From: Brugia malayi
Taxonomy: Eukaryota > Nematoda > Chromadorea > Rhabditida > Onchocercidae
Assembly: GCF_000002995.4 (NCBI RefSeq)
Contig: NW_025062475.1
Span: 3,564,528 to 3,628,527, forward strand
Length of the DNA: 64,000 nucleotides
Direction of reading: 5' to 3'
The stretch's first letter is position 1; each line of letters begins with the position of its first letter. The notes under the pieces were generated by a model, which saw only the letters and a program-made list of their open reading frames with translations, did not search any database and was not told the DNA's origin. Below are positions 32,991 through 45,863 of the stretch, piece by piece. Both the position numbers and the translations under genes were made by a program.

Positions 32991-34241
32991 GCAAAAATTT
33001 ACATCCTATTATTCCTGACTGCAATAAAACAAAAAAAAGAAAAAGACAACCAGCAAGTAAAACCTAACTTTTCCAACGTACAATAGTCCTTGAAGCATCC
33101 CGCAATGAAAATCACAATCCCAGCCAAAACAAAAATGAAATAATAGAAATTGATATTAAGAGGCTATAATCCTCCGACCTGAGATGATTGATCTGTGTAG
33201 CATAATTGTGTCTTAATAGCTTTTATATCAGTGATTCTTGCTTGAACCACACTAGATATTCCGGATGGTGGAGAATCCGTCTAAAGATTGTAAGTGATAA
33301 CTGTAAATGATCCATGATTGCTGGGCTCTGTAAGATAAACAAATTGCTGCACTAATGAAAGCTTAAAGGAACCTAGTAGTAGCCTGGCGAGGGTGATACT
33401 GTCTGCAAAGAGCAGTTCCCGGATAAGGTGACCTACTCGAGAATGAATCGGTTCTCGTCCATATGGTATCGAATATAAATATCGTTCTCTTCATCAAAAT
33501 CTACAGTAATTGCTTAGAGTATCATGCAATAATGTGAATAGAATTGATGCGGAAATGTGCGTAATCTTGTTTTATGCCATTGATTATCGGAGATTGAGTT
33601 ACGTTGCTCATCGGGCAAAATGGTGATCATTTTGAGAAATTTTGGAATTATAGATTTTCTTAGAAATCGTTCCAAAATTTATGTTTTTTTTTTTTCTCAA
33701 GATCTTTTATATAAATATATATTATAGTTCTTTGTTCCATTCTTCACATTTTTGTGACAATTTATCCGAAAATAAAATCATGTTTGTGATGCTTCGTAAG
33801 CTGTCAAATAGAAATGCTTCTAAGATAGTGAATACTATTTGTAAGAATGGTAAACAAGGATGAAAAAAAAGGTAAAGAATTTTGTTTAGAATCCTTGTAA
33901 TTTTTGATAATGCTCTTTGATAGATTTTTTTTTTATTATTCATTTAAGCAAAGCAGTATTAGAAAAAATTCATTGCAAGAAAATTCATAGATATTGAAAT
34001 TAATTAATCAATAAGTTTTAAAAAGGAAGAAAGAAGATTGATAGAACAACGAGATGTCACCGGTATTGTGGCTCTGCAAAAGCATTAAAATTATTAAAAA
34101 TTATATATCATACACGATGATAATAAAGCTAAATTTTAGCGTTCAATTTATTTAGCTATAAATAAAGTTTATGCTATGGAAGGTAGTGGATGAAAATTTT
34201 GATGAAATCATTTAGCATGCATAAATTTATAATATTAATTG
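32991..34241. other. intergenic region upstream of FRG1 and left of the inverted repeat
   Basis: No gene was found. Frames near 33681-33943 are short and T/F-rich. A weak inverted repeat (AATTTTGGAA near 33637 and its complement near 33671) is present. The region should contain the FRG1 promoter, but no element stands out. Confidence 0.5.
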
Positions 34242-36344
34242 CAAAAGATATAACAATGCAGTTATTCTCTTTTGTAGTAGTATGTCAATTTTGATGTGTA
34301 AAAGAATGAGAGCGAAATAAAATAAAACAGAATGAAACTATACAAAAATTAATCTCAATTGCTTTATGTAAAATATTTTTTCACAATGTAAAAACGCAAC
34401 TGAAATGGAAATTATTAAAGAATAAAAGATTAAACATTAATAATATTAATATTACATTACTGCACGTGAATATAATATACATTATCAGTACAATAGTTTG
34501 CCACTCCCATCTAAACAAGCATATATATCAATGTCATCCTTTGACATTATTTAATAGAAGTAAGTGATTTAACTCTCTTCGATAAATTTCGTTCAGTAAG
34601 TTCCATTTCACTGATTTCAAATTTTACATTGTAAGAAATAACATGTAGCAACATAACTTATTCACACTGAACACTGATGGATGTCCACAATAAACTTTTA
34701 TTATTTTTCTACCAAATTTATTGTCATATAATTTGCGTTTAGGTTGATCTTTAGCGTGAATAAGTTGTTATGCTTACTGTTTGATTTCAGATGTTTATAT
34801 TTTGAATATGCGACGGTTCCCTTTTTCAATGCTAATAACATATTTGGGAAAATAATTTTCTTTTTTTCTTTCAACGTAATTCGTCAAATAGATATTATTT
34901 CTTCAAAGTTTTAGAATTGATAAGAAAAATTCATCAACATGCATTACATCCATTTCGTCTTCTTCTATTTCCTTCAACTAAGCCATGCTCAAACTATTGT
35001 AAGTTTATTTCAAATTATGGAAATAAAATATAGTACTGCAATATTTTGATAATTTTTCAGAGTTTTAATGAAATTACAGTTTTAATGAAAATCCACAGTT
35101 GTAATGAAAAGAGAAAGTTTGTACAATTTAAGGAAGCGCAAACGGTACAGACAGAGCCACTGGATTTATCAATGTCAAAAATAAGAAAGGAACAAAGTGA
35201 ACAACAAGAGCAACATGTTTTAGTCAAAGAAGAAGTGGAAAAACCGGCAGAATTATTAGATTTATCAGCTGAAAAAGAGAATATTGAACAAGATAGTTAT
35301 GAACAACAGGAAGGATTATTGAATTTACCATTCAAGAAGCGATTCAAGAAAATCCATCGCTCTTCAGCTAATGATGCAATTAGTAAAAAGGTAGAGTTAT
35401 TGCATGAGCAAAGAGCTGAAGAAGGACATAAAAAAAAAGAGTGTGAAAAGTATCAAAAGGTAGTAGGAAACCATAATCGGCATGTGATAAGTCATACCCC
35501 TGAAAAGCTAAATTATTGTCCTGTATGCAAGAGACCATTCAGTTACCTGGCAAATATGAGACGTCATATGAAAGCTGTTCATAGCTTATAGAGATTGCAA
35601 GATAAATGCAAAAAATTTCCGGTATACCTTTCAATTTTGAAAATGATCATTGAATTCATATGAGGAGCCAATTTAGTTCTATTTTGCAATGCAAGTTTCT
35701 CGTAGAAATTTCTTTTAAAATTACATATGATATAAATTATGTTAAATTTTAAGTTTTAAAACTATAATGATATTATTTTCAGTGCTTTTTTTTTCTGATT
35801 GTTTGTTTTTATTAGTTAAATTCTTGTTATTTGTGCCTTATTTTTCACTGTTCTCTTATTGATATTGTTACTATTGTTATTTTATCACTTACTTATAACT
35901 GATTCATTTTTTTATCTTCTGTGCATATCAGTATTTATTCTTTTATTTCTTTATTATTTCAAATATTTTAATAAATAATTTTTCTTTTTTGTATCCTTTT
36001 GCAAACCTTACCGCTTTATTATTATTAATGCATGCATAACATGCAAGTAAATTTGCATATCATAGACGGATAACATTGCAAGTAATTATTAATTTTATTA
36101 AATTACTAATAGAATGAACTTATCTGATAACATTTTTTCATCTAATTATTACGCAATTAACACATAAGTAAATTTTGGGAAGGGAAAAAGTACATTTTAA
36201 TTATTTAACATTCATCAATTACTTTACAAGAAGACTAATTCATTGTAGAGAATAACGTTTGAAAGAAATTTTTTACCTGTATACTTGAAATTAACAAAAT
36301 TAACGAAAGTTAGTAATTTTTCTTGGGGAGACTTTCTTTTCCTT
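34242..36344 (+). repeat. large inverted repeat, left arm
   Basis: A 2103-base arm whose reverse complement lies at 38077-40179. Paired positions sum to 74421 throughout. The blocks I compared (both ends, the whole zinc-finger ORF, its intron and leader exon) match, and I noted a single difference (G at 34613 against T, read as A, at 39808). The arm ends where the pairing breaks at 36345. It carries a complete copy of a zinc-finger gene reading towards the centre. Confidence 0.95.
34939..35591 (+). CDS. C2H2 zinc-finger protein with PLDLS motif, left copy
   Basis: A small protein that I recognise by motif only. The coding block 35061-35591 contains EPLDLS (a canonical PxDLS-type binding motif for the co-repressor CtBP), two weaker echoes (LLDLS, LLNLP), a basic and glutamine-rich middle, and near its end one good C2H2 finger, CPVC-x12-H-x4-H. 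Before it lies a degenerate finger that keeps an HTPEKLNY linker but lacks its second Cys. A candidate first exon (34939-34998, ATG to a GTAAGT donor, in phase) would add 20 hydrophobic residues (MHYIHFVFFYFLQLSHAQ), giving 196 aa. That leader resembles a signal peptide, which conflicts with a nuclear role, so the true start may be the Met codon at 35089 (MKIHSC). It is identical to the copy on the other arm. Confidence 0.72.
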
Positions 36345-38076
36345 AATTCGTTAAAATAACTATTATTATAACTGATATAAACGAATGCATTGAACGCATT
36401 GAGTGGAAGGTCTGTAACGATTTTATTCGCTAGCAACCAATGTGCAAAAGTATTAATCTATAATAGCAACAATACCTTAATAATTTGTAAAGTGTCTACG
36501 AATAAAATGAAGATGAATAAGTTGATGGGGAATTTAAAGGAATTATATGAACTGTGAGTTTGAGGTGTGTTTTCCTGTGAGTTATTTATTCTTTGTGACT
36601 CTACGAATGAGATGAAAATGACTAAATGAATAAATTTATCCGATAATCTTAATTCTTTATATAATGGGAGACAGGTTTTTATATTGTCAAGGAATGACTG
36701 TTAGATTAGAAAACTTTTATAGTATTTCGATATTGCAAGCAAATTTGATTTGGAAAAAAGGAATAGTTTTTAATGTATTAAACAAGGCACATAATCTTTG
36801 CTAGCAGTTAAAAATTTTTGATAAGCAGATAAGTTCAACAACAATAGGAGGATGAATATTGGAATAATCATTGTTTACATGGGATGCAATTTGAAACACT
36901 TTTATATTTTTATTAATTTTTTTCATACATTTTGTAAATTATTTGTAAGTTTGCGAAAGATTCATTTCGAGTTTCAAGAAATTATTACATTTTTCAAATA
37001 TCACTTTCAAAAGTCATCATACTAAAAACATCTAGAAAAAAAAAGAAAAAAACAAGAATGCTACACAAAATGAAGTCCTTAATAGTGATAATGATAATAT
37101 TGATAATGATAATGTTTCATAATTATTGTTCTGAAATTTTTCCTTTTAAAATCTTTTAATAAAAATATCAATTTTTTTCTAAGTAATAAAGAACATCTCA
37201 ATATCAATAATGATAGTAATGATAACTTTCATCATTGAAAGTTTTCCCACCGAAACTTTTTAATAAAATCAAAGTTTTTTAATTCCATTTTTTCGTGATT
37301 TTATAAGTGCCAAAAATTATTGAATTAACACGATTAAAAAATGTGCAACATACTTTAAAATTATACTATTTTTTTCTTCATTCTGAAATAATTATTTTAT
37401 TAATAGTTTGAATTAAAAACAAATATCATCGCAAGCATCTATGCCTCACATTGTTGAGTGAAATACCACTTGAAATCACATTTATAATACTTATATCAGT
37501 GAAAACTTGTACATGGAATGAAATGAATAATACGTATTTCAAATATAGCAAAAACTTAATATTCTAAAATAATATTATAATATGTCCACTGATTTATATA
37601 AAAATGAATTTTGTACAAAGAAAATCACTTCACACATGTTTTTCACAACTAATCTGATTTTAATATCTTACATCTTTATCAATTATTTTATTTTTGATCT
37701 CTTATTTCTTACCTAACTTTACTATATGTTCTTTTTTTGATTCTTTTTTACTTATACTAAATTAACATTCTTATCACGTGGTGAGTCTGCAATTAACAAG
37801 TCGTTTGTTTTTTGACAATTCTCATTTTTGGCAATTCTCACTGAAAATTAATAAAGAATATTGGCGATGACTTTCACTTTAATAACTGTATACATATGCT
37901 ATATATTATGCAAGTCACTTTATCTCAAAAATTTCTTTCAATGCTAATACTTCAACTTCTCTTCCTTTCACCCTAATCATCTATTCTCCGTTACAATATG
38001 CTCCATTTCTTATACTTGTTTACCTGTGCTACTTCACACTATCAACACCGATATTAAAAAGAATTTTTCTAAGATC
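36345..38076. other. spacer between the inverted-repeat arms
   Basis: A 1732-base unique centre with no supportable gene. It holds short TGATAA-type repeats. The segment at about 36378-36432 resembles sequence outside the right arm at about 40489-40545, in the same orientation, sharing TGTAACGATTTTATT and GCTAGCAA. Confidence 0.7.
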
Positions 38077-40179
38077 AAGGAAAAGAAAGTCTCCCCAAGA
38101 AAAATTACTAACTTTCGTTAATTTTGTTAATTTCAAGTATACAGGTAAAAAATTTCTTTCAAACGTTATTCTCTACAATGAATTAGTCTTCTTGTAAAGT
38201 AATTGATGAATGTTAAATAATTAAAATGTACTTTTTCCCTTCCCAAAATTTACTTATGTGTTAATTGCGTAATAATTAGATGAAAAAATGTTATCAGATA
38301 AGTTCATTCTATTAGTAATTTAATAAAATTAATAATTACTTGCAATGTTATCCGTCTATGATATGCAAATTTACTTGCATGTTATGCATGCATTAATAAT
38401 AATAAAGCGGTAAGGTTTGCAAAAGGATACAAAAAAGAAAAATTATTTATTAAAATATTTGAAATAATAAAGAAATAAAAGAATAAATACTGATATGCAC
38501 AGAAGATAAAAAAATGAATCAGTTATAAGTAAGTGATAAAATAACAATAGTAACAATATCAATAAGAGAACAGTGAAAAATAAGGCACAAATAACAAGAA
38601 TTTAACTAATAAAAACAAACAATCAGAAAAAAAAAGCACTGAAAATAATATCATTATAGTTTTAAAACTTAAAATTTAACATAATTTATATCATATGTAA
38701 TTTTAAAAGAAATTTCTACGAGAAACTTGCATTGCAAAATAGAACTAAATTGGCTCCTCATATGAATTCAATGATCATTTTCAAAATTGAAAGGTATACC
38801 GGAAATTTTTTGCATTTATCTTGCAATCTCTATAAGCTATGAACAGCTTTCATATGACGTCTCATATTTGCCAGGTAACTGAATGGTCTCTTGCATACAG
38901 GACAATAATTTAGCTTTTCAGGGGTATGACTTATCACATGCCGATTATGGTTTCCTACTACCTTTTGATACTTTTCACACTCTTTTTTTTTATGTCCTTC
39001 TTCAGCTCTTTGCTCATGCAATAACTCTACCTTTTTACTAATTGCATCATTAGCTGAAGAGCGATGGATTTTCTTGAATCGCTTCTTGAATGGTAAATTC
39101 AATAATCCTTCCTGTTGTTCATAACTATCTTGTTCAATATTCTCTTTTTCAGCTGATAAATCTAATAATTCTGCCGGTTTTTCCACTTCTTCTTTGACTA
39201 AAACATGTTGCTCTTGTTGTTCACTTTGTTCCTTTCTTATTTTTGACATTGATAAATCCAGTGGCTCTGTCTGTACCGTTTGCGCTTCCTTAAATTGTAC
39301 AAACTTTCTCTTTTCATTACAACTGTGGATTTTCATTAAAACTGTAATTTCATTAAAACTCTGAAAAATTATCAAAATATTGCAGTACTATATTTTATTT
39401 CCATAATTTGAAATAAACTTACAATAGTTTGAGCATGGCTTAGTTGAAGGAAATAGAAGAAGACGAAATGGATGTAATGCATGTTGATGAATTTTTCTTA
39501 TCAATTCTAAAACTTTGAAGAAATAATATCTATTTGACGAATTACGTTGAAAGAAAAAAAGAAAATTATTTTCCCAAATATGTTATTAGCATTGAAAAAG
39601 GGAACCGTCGCATATTCAAAATATAAACATCTGAAATCAAACAGTAAGCATAACAACTTATTCACGCTAAAGATCAACCTAAACGCAAATTATATGACAA
39701 TAAATTTGGTAGAAAAATAATAAAAGTTTATTGTGGACATCCATCAGTGTTCAGTGTGAATAAGTTATGTTGCTACATGTTATTTCTTACAATGTAAAAT
39801 TTGAAATTAGTGAAATGGAACTTACTGAACGAAATTTATCGAAGAGAGTTAAATCACTTACTTCTATTAAATAATGTCAAAGGATGACATTGATATATAT
39901 GCTTGTTTAGATGGGAGTGGCAAACTATTGTACTGATAATGTATATTATATTCACGTGCAGTAATGTAATATTAATATTATTAATGTTTAATCTTTTATT
40001 CTTTAATAATTTCCATTTCAGTTGCGTTTTTACATTGTGAAAAAATATTTTACATAAAGCAATTGAGATTAATTTTTGTATAGTTTCATTCTGTTTTATT
40101 TTATTTCGCTCTCATTCTTTTACACATCAAAATTGACATACTACTACAAAAGAGAATAACTGCATTGTTATATCTTTTG
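38077..40179 (-). repeat. large inverted repeat, right arm
   Basis: Reverse-complement partner of 34242-36344. It carries the second copy of the zinc-finger gene, so the two genes converge on the spacer. The outer boundary is sharp: identity stops after the CTTTTG at 40174-40179, and a run of A then T follows. Confidence 0.95.
38830..39482 (-). CDS. C2H2 zinc-finger protein with PLDLS motif, right copy
   Basis: Second copy of the zinc-finger gene, on the opposite strand. The main coding block is 39360-38830 and the candidate leader exon 39482-39423. The predicted protein is identical to the left copy, including the EPLDLS motif, the degenerate first finger and the intact C-terminal CPVC-x12-H-x4-H finger. 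Intron and flanks are also identical where compared. If the duplication is real it is very recent or kept uniform by gene conversion. If it is an assembly artefact, only one gene exists. No differences between the copies suggest diverged function. Confidence 0.72.
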
Positions 40180-41863
40180 AAATATTAAAAAAAAAAAAAT
40201 TTTTTTTGAACATATTTTGCAATACCTAAATATTTAAAGTTCGTTTGCCCAACACTTTGATAGCTTCGAATATCAAATGTGATAATTACAATTGGTTGCT
40301 TTTCTTTGTTGCTTTCTTTTCAAAATTTTCGTTTTTATTTTCTTTGTTATAAGCTCAAACTAATATTAGCAACAAATTTTTATTGTTGATTTATTCATTT
40401 AAATCAAAAAAAATTAAAAGGAATCGGATAATTAAAAGGAGTTCAATTTGATCGATGCCAAATATATTTGTTATTGTAGTTAGTATAGACGAATGTGTTG
40501 AGTGATAGTTTATTGTAACGATTTTATTTGCTAGCAATCACAGTATACAATATTAATAGTAAAATTATTTTGTAAAACAAAATTGTGATTTTTTTTGTAA
40601 AACTGAATTGTGATGAATCGGTCATATACAAACAATGCCAGTGATAATGAAGATTAAATCAATTCATACAATTCAAATTTTTTTGCATTTTTCTTTTTAT
40701 TTTTCGAAATTATATTTCAAAAGAGAAAGTGAGTTTTATTTCATTCACTGATGTGCTTTTCACATAAATTATTATTTCGTTACATCAAAAATCTATTAAA
40801 CAATGGCAATATATAATGAATGAATAAAATAATGAAATACATATTTTCACATCAAAAAAGAACTTATTTCAAAATACAAATTATATATATGATTTTTTTT
40901 TTTTTTTTAATTTTAATTTTTTCTTTAATTTAAAGAAAAGAAGGAAATACAGTTGTTTGTATGGATGATAAATAAGTGTAAGCATGCATGCTTTCTTTTT
41001 CTTAAACAAAATAACTTTTTGTACAATTGCTATCTTTCATTTCCGTAGATCTACTGATTGAAGTCGACCAATTAATCATGTTCATTACGTTAATCAATTT
41101 CAATTATATCAACAAAAAGAAATCTAATAGATAAAATCAATAAAATAATAATTTGAAGAGAACAAATTAAGCATTTGCTAATGAACGCGAGATATCTACA
41201 ATGAAAAATTACTGGTAATACGGTTTGAACTTATATTTTATTGCAATATAAATGTAATATTTGTGTTTGATAAAGCAAAAAAAAGAAAAAAAAGAAAAGA
41301 ATATTCAAGATATGTTAACACAAAATTATTCCATTTTTCATTTTCAATAATTTTTGATGTCTTTTTTGCTACTAATTTTATATAACGCTTCAAATTATAT
41401 AACGCTTCTCATTTTCATTTCATGAACAATCAGAATAGTAATTCGTCACTCCGTTATTACTTCTGCAGAATATGACAGAACAAAACATATCATCTAGTGT
41501 TCACTGATTGGTCGTACAAAATGCATGAAAGCAGTAAACATCCAATTGTAACTACCACTTCTGATATTTGAATTTGGAGCTATCGAAATGTTGAGTAAAC
41601 GAACTCAAACACTTAGATATTGCGAAATATTTTAATTTTCTTTTTTGGATATTGAAGATGTCAAAATACTGTCATTACCACATCGAATTCATTTTGTCTT
41701 CATTGCTTAAATGTTTAATGAATAGAAGATATTTGACTTAACAAGCAAATAATAAATAATAATAGATTGGAATTCACATACTTTTTTTTAAATGAATATA
41801 TATAGAAACAATAATGAATATATTATTGTAGGATTCGAGCTAAAATTATTTATCAACAATATT
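40180..41863. other. intergenic region right of the inverted repeat
   Basis: No gene was found. It contains A/T homopolymers, the diverged similarity to the spacer near 40489-40545, and the 3' flank of the LSF-like gene. Confidence 0.6.
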
Positions 41864-44800
41864 TCATTTCTCCACTATTAATGTGCACTCATTATTTATC
41901 CGCATTATTCGAAATATCGATTCATTTTGCCAACTTTCAATAACCTGAAAATAAAAATTTCAACCATGCGAATTATTATTATTTTTATTGCAACGGCAAC
42001 ATAAATTAAATTGATTTTGATTTTTTCTTCCTAAACCAAATATAACGATAGTATTCAGAAACCTTCTATCACTTTTTATCCTCGATGGAAAATAAAGATG
42101 AACAACCTGATCAGTAACACGAATTAGAATATCACGTGGTCCACGGACGAATATTTGTCTCACCGCTGAAGAGGTAATTTTTCCCATTTTCTCCTTTAAC
42201 TCATCCAAAGTTCCATCGTACAACCTTATCATGTTGTATATGCTATTTCCTTCTAATGCCATATAAATTGTTATCAGTGGTTCAAGTGCTCTAAATATGT
42301 TTTTAATTATTTCAAGTGTTGCAGAAAATATTATGAGTGAAAATAATATACTATAAAGAATAAAAAAAATAAAAATAAATAATATACTATTCTTTCCATT
42401 CCTGGAAAAAATGAAAATTTCAACCAATGTTTTAACAAAATGAGTCATTTAGTAGAGAAGTAAACCAAACTGTAATTATTTATTAAAAAAATGTTTACTT
42501 TTTACGTAATGCCTGAAATAAACGCAAAGCTTCGGATTTATCACCAATCAGAGAATTCAAATCTAGTGTGCTTAATCGAAGAATATCTTCTCCTACAATA
42601 ATATAAAGTTGATTTAAATGAAATCTATTAGTTTTTACTGAATTATTTGCTTTGAAAAATAATAAAGACTGCAAAATACACGAAGATTTATATGTTTTCA
42701 AATGGAAAATACCTTTAAGCTTGAGACATGAAAAGTTCGAATACACTAGTTCAAATACCGTTGAGCAAATGGACTTCACAATATAGAGATACAAAGATTA
42801 TATCTAGTATAGTTTGTTTAGCACTGCTTCCTTCGTCAGGAAAGCAAATTAGATTTCCAGGAATGCCTACTTTTCGGTTACTGTAAATTATGCAATATTG
42901 TAAAACAACTAGCGAATATAAAGCAATTATTCGAAATTAAAAGCCAAACCACTGTAATTGTTAAAAATATGAGTGCAGTTGGTAAAACGATGTGATTCCA
43001 GCCATTTCATAACAAAAGCCGCTGAATGACTAGCACAAATGCGCACTTCATTAATATCTGCTTCAGTTACTGAATTTTCTCGTGAATAATTACTATCCAC
43101 CGATAAATTACAATGCCTTTTCGATATCACTTGCTCCATATCATCAAATGCAGTCGCAACACGTAGAAGTTTACTCCTTCCCAATGAAGCTCCAATGTAT
43201 TCGACTTGTTCGGTAGGAGTTACTCTTTCTTCACTATCGACATCATAATCAAAATCTGCACCCAATAAGAAAGTATAATCATACGATGGCTGATATTGCT
43301 CCTGCAAATTTATACAATATTTGAAAAAATGACAAAGATTTTAAAGATTCGCCTACACTGGATAACAATCATTCTTAGGACATAGGTACATTCTGAAGGA
43401 AGAACTTCTGAAAATAAACTTCAGCAGTAACATCTATCGATTCGACCTGCCTAAATTTAATCTATTTAATCTATTCAATACGATTTTTCTAAAGATTCCA
43501 ACGTATCCTTTTCAAATAAAATTATACTATTGCCTGCGACTATTATCAATATTCCTTCACTGATCATCAATAAATGACAGCACAATAAGGAAAAGAATCT
43601 ACCTGATTCGCATGCAATGTTGCTTTCTTTCGTTCTGTTCTTCTCTTCCTCTCCGCACCATGAAGCTATAACAGAAGATATACTAAATTCAATTCAACTC
43701 GATAACATATTTCTCAAAATTCATGAAATTTGGGAACATTTATTAAAATGCAAAAATTAACCTTGAAAATTTGAATAAGTGAACTATTTTGCTGCAAAAG
43801 TTCTAATGATCTGTATGAATAAGTTTGGAAAACGAGTCGAAATGGTTCTCCCTTCTCACCGCAGCTATCTGTAACCATTGTATAGCTTAAACATTTTAGA
43901 GGTAAGCAAAAAGAGAAGTGTAAAAAGCTGATCAAAATCCTATAATGTTATTCATTGGATTTGAAGCAATTTTTTTTTCTTTGTCAAACTAATCATTTTT
44001 TAATTAAAAAAGTTTTCGGTGTATCTACGAGGCACCGAAGGCAGTTGAACAGAATTATTAAGAACAGAACGATAAAAGAAGAGGTTATACATAATGACCA
44101 CTTTTATTATCGAACGATTCGAATAAAATGGAATTAATCAAAACATCAATCTATCTAGTAACATAATTAGTTTTTTTTTTTTTTTTTTTTTTAATGATTG
44201 AAAAGCTTATCGCAAATATATTATACATTCTGTTTTAAAATAGCAATCCTTCTTAACAATTATATTCAACTGCATAATTTATGACTGCCATTTCAGCGTT
44301 AAGGAAAGCCAATGTTTTTCGCTACTAAACAGTATGAAGTTAGCTAGGCATTTGATAGAATATTTTACCAACAAAATCCGAGCTTAAGACGAAAAATTTG
44401 ATAAACAAAGAAGCATTTGGTAGCGAACCATCCCATACAAATTCAGCTGAACGTAACGCATATTTGACTTGTGATACATTTGAACAGCGCGGCATATCTA
44501 AATAATAATTAAAATTCGATTATGAAAATTAATTTAAACTTGCCAAAAAATCCCATTCTTATTGTTCAAGATGGCCATTTTAGATTTCATTTAAATCTTC
44601 AATATGCTGATCTTGTTCTGAACGACATTCATATTGAACTTGCCTAATGTGAAGAAGCGTTTTCCTGGATTTTTCGCCTTCCATATTTCCATTAAGTCGT
44701 TCATCTGGTAGCGCAACTTTTTGCTGTCGAAACAAATGGTTATCACTGTCTAGATATAATTAAAATGAGTAGTTCGTTATCCAGAAATACTTTACGCGCA

Positions 44801-45863
44801 TTAGGCGCAAAAGAGTCACTGTCTTTTTTTCTGAAGGAAGAAGGAAGAAAACTTTTATAAAAAAAGTGTAGACGAACAGAATAAGTTTTTAATGCATAAG
44901 AAGGCAAACGAAATAAATTTTCATGTTTGCTAATGTAGAGACTCGAAGTTACGTCGGAAAGATAGGTCAGACTGAATGTCAGATCGTGGAAAAAAAAAAA
45001 AACAATTAGTAAAAAAAGTGTATGATCAATTTCGAATTTTAATATTTAAATGTTTCGACCAACTTTGTAACATGAATCCTGTCCATCGGAATATGGTTCA
45101 AGTGCACATTTACGACATTTAATTTCATACGGTCGATTTTGATTAAGAAATGTTACTGGTTGTTCATGTAATGGTATTGCAGCTGAAGTTGGTGCCATCA
45201 GAATGTATTCCAACCTACAGGACAATATATCAGTATATGTATATATAGATATTTTAAATGATCACTATCCTCTTTCTTTTTTATGTTTTGTCGATTACTG
45301 TAATTTGCTGTAAAATTAAGCAGTAATCTTACTAATCTGAAAAAAGGAATGTTAATTGTTTAATAATTTTGTATTAAACAATAATGCTTTTCTTCAATAT
45401 TTTTTAAAAAATTAATATTAAAATAAATGAATCATTTCTCATTTGAATTTTAATAAATGTGACTTAATCATCTGATTCTTTAAATAAATGTAACCTAATT
45501 ATTCGATTCTCATGATTTTAGCTCAAATACAAAGTATTTCATAGAAATAGATTTAATTCAAATAAAATATTTCATCTCAATTCAACCAACATTTTCAAAT
45601 AATTCTTTCTAATCACATTAAAAAACACATCAAAACATCTTCTTAATATGAATGAAAGAATGATTATCAGTTATTACTGGATATTATTTTAAAGAAAAAA
45701 TAAAAAAAAGAAAAAAAAGAAAGACAAACATAGCAGTTGCTGCAGAAGAAATATTATGCCACGTGGTATTACGTGATATTGTAGTACTATCCGTTGACTG
45801 CCAAATACTTTCATCGTCATTCTCATGTGAAGGTCCCGGCAGAAGATCACATGCTGATAACAT
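41864..45863 (-). CDS. LSF/CP2 (TFCP2-type) transcription factor
   Basis: Sequence-specific DNA-binding factor of the LSF branch of the Grainyhead/CP2 family, expected in the nucleus as a dimer or tetramer. Exons (5' to 3'): 45863-45730, 45214-45064, 44749-44644, 44497-44369, 43868-43762, 43665-43603, 43301-42950, 42592-42499, 42290-42107 and 41944-41864, giving 466 aa. The CP2 DNA-binding domain spans about residues 46-210: EYILMAPTS, VTFLNQNRPYEIK, VITICFDSKKLRYQ, SAEFVWDG and CGEKGEPFRLVFQTYS. EQYQPSYDYTFL follows at about 231. A SAM-like domain (KWLESHRF to ALRKK, about 322-378) marks the LSF rather than the Grainyhead branch. The C-terminal oligomerisation domain (about 379-466) includes IFVRGPRDILIRV. 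The intron after 44644 has a GC donor (AG|GCAAGT). All phases agree. Confidence 0.92.
44498..44643 (-). other. GC-AG intron in the LSF gene
   Basis: On the minus strand the exon ends TTAG and the intron begins GCAAGT, the classic GC-AG donor context. It ends in TTTAG. Splicing here makes a Gly-to-Asp-type junction codon (G|AT) and keeps the family alignment (FFTLDMPRC). Reading through instead runs about 17 further residues to a stop. No GT donor nearby gives the right phase. Confidence 0.85.

Noticed and set aside
34242..40179. Inverted repeat as a DNA transposon or foldback element
   Set aside because: I saw no transposase, short terminal inverted repeats or target-site duplication. The arms carry an ordinary spliced gene, so a segmental duplication fits better.
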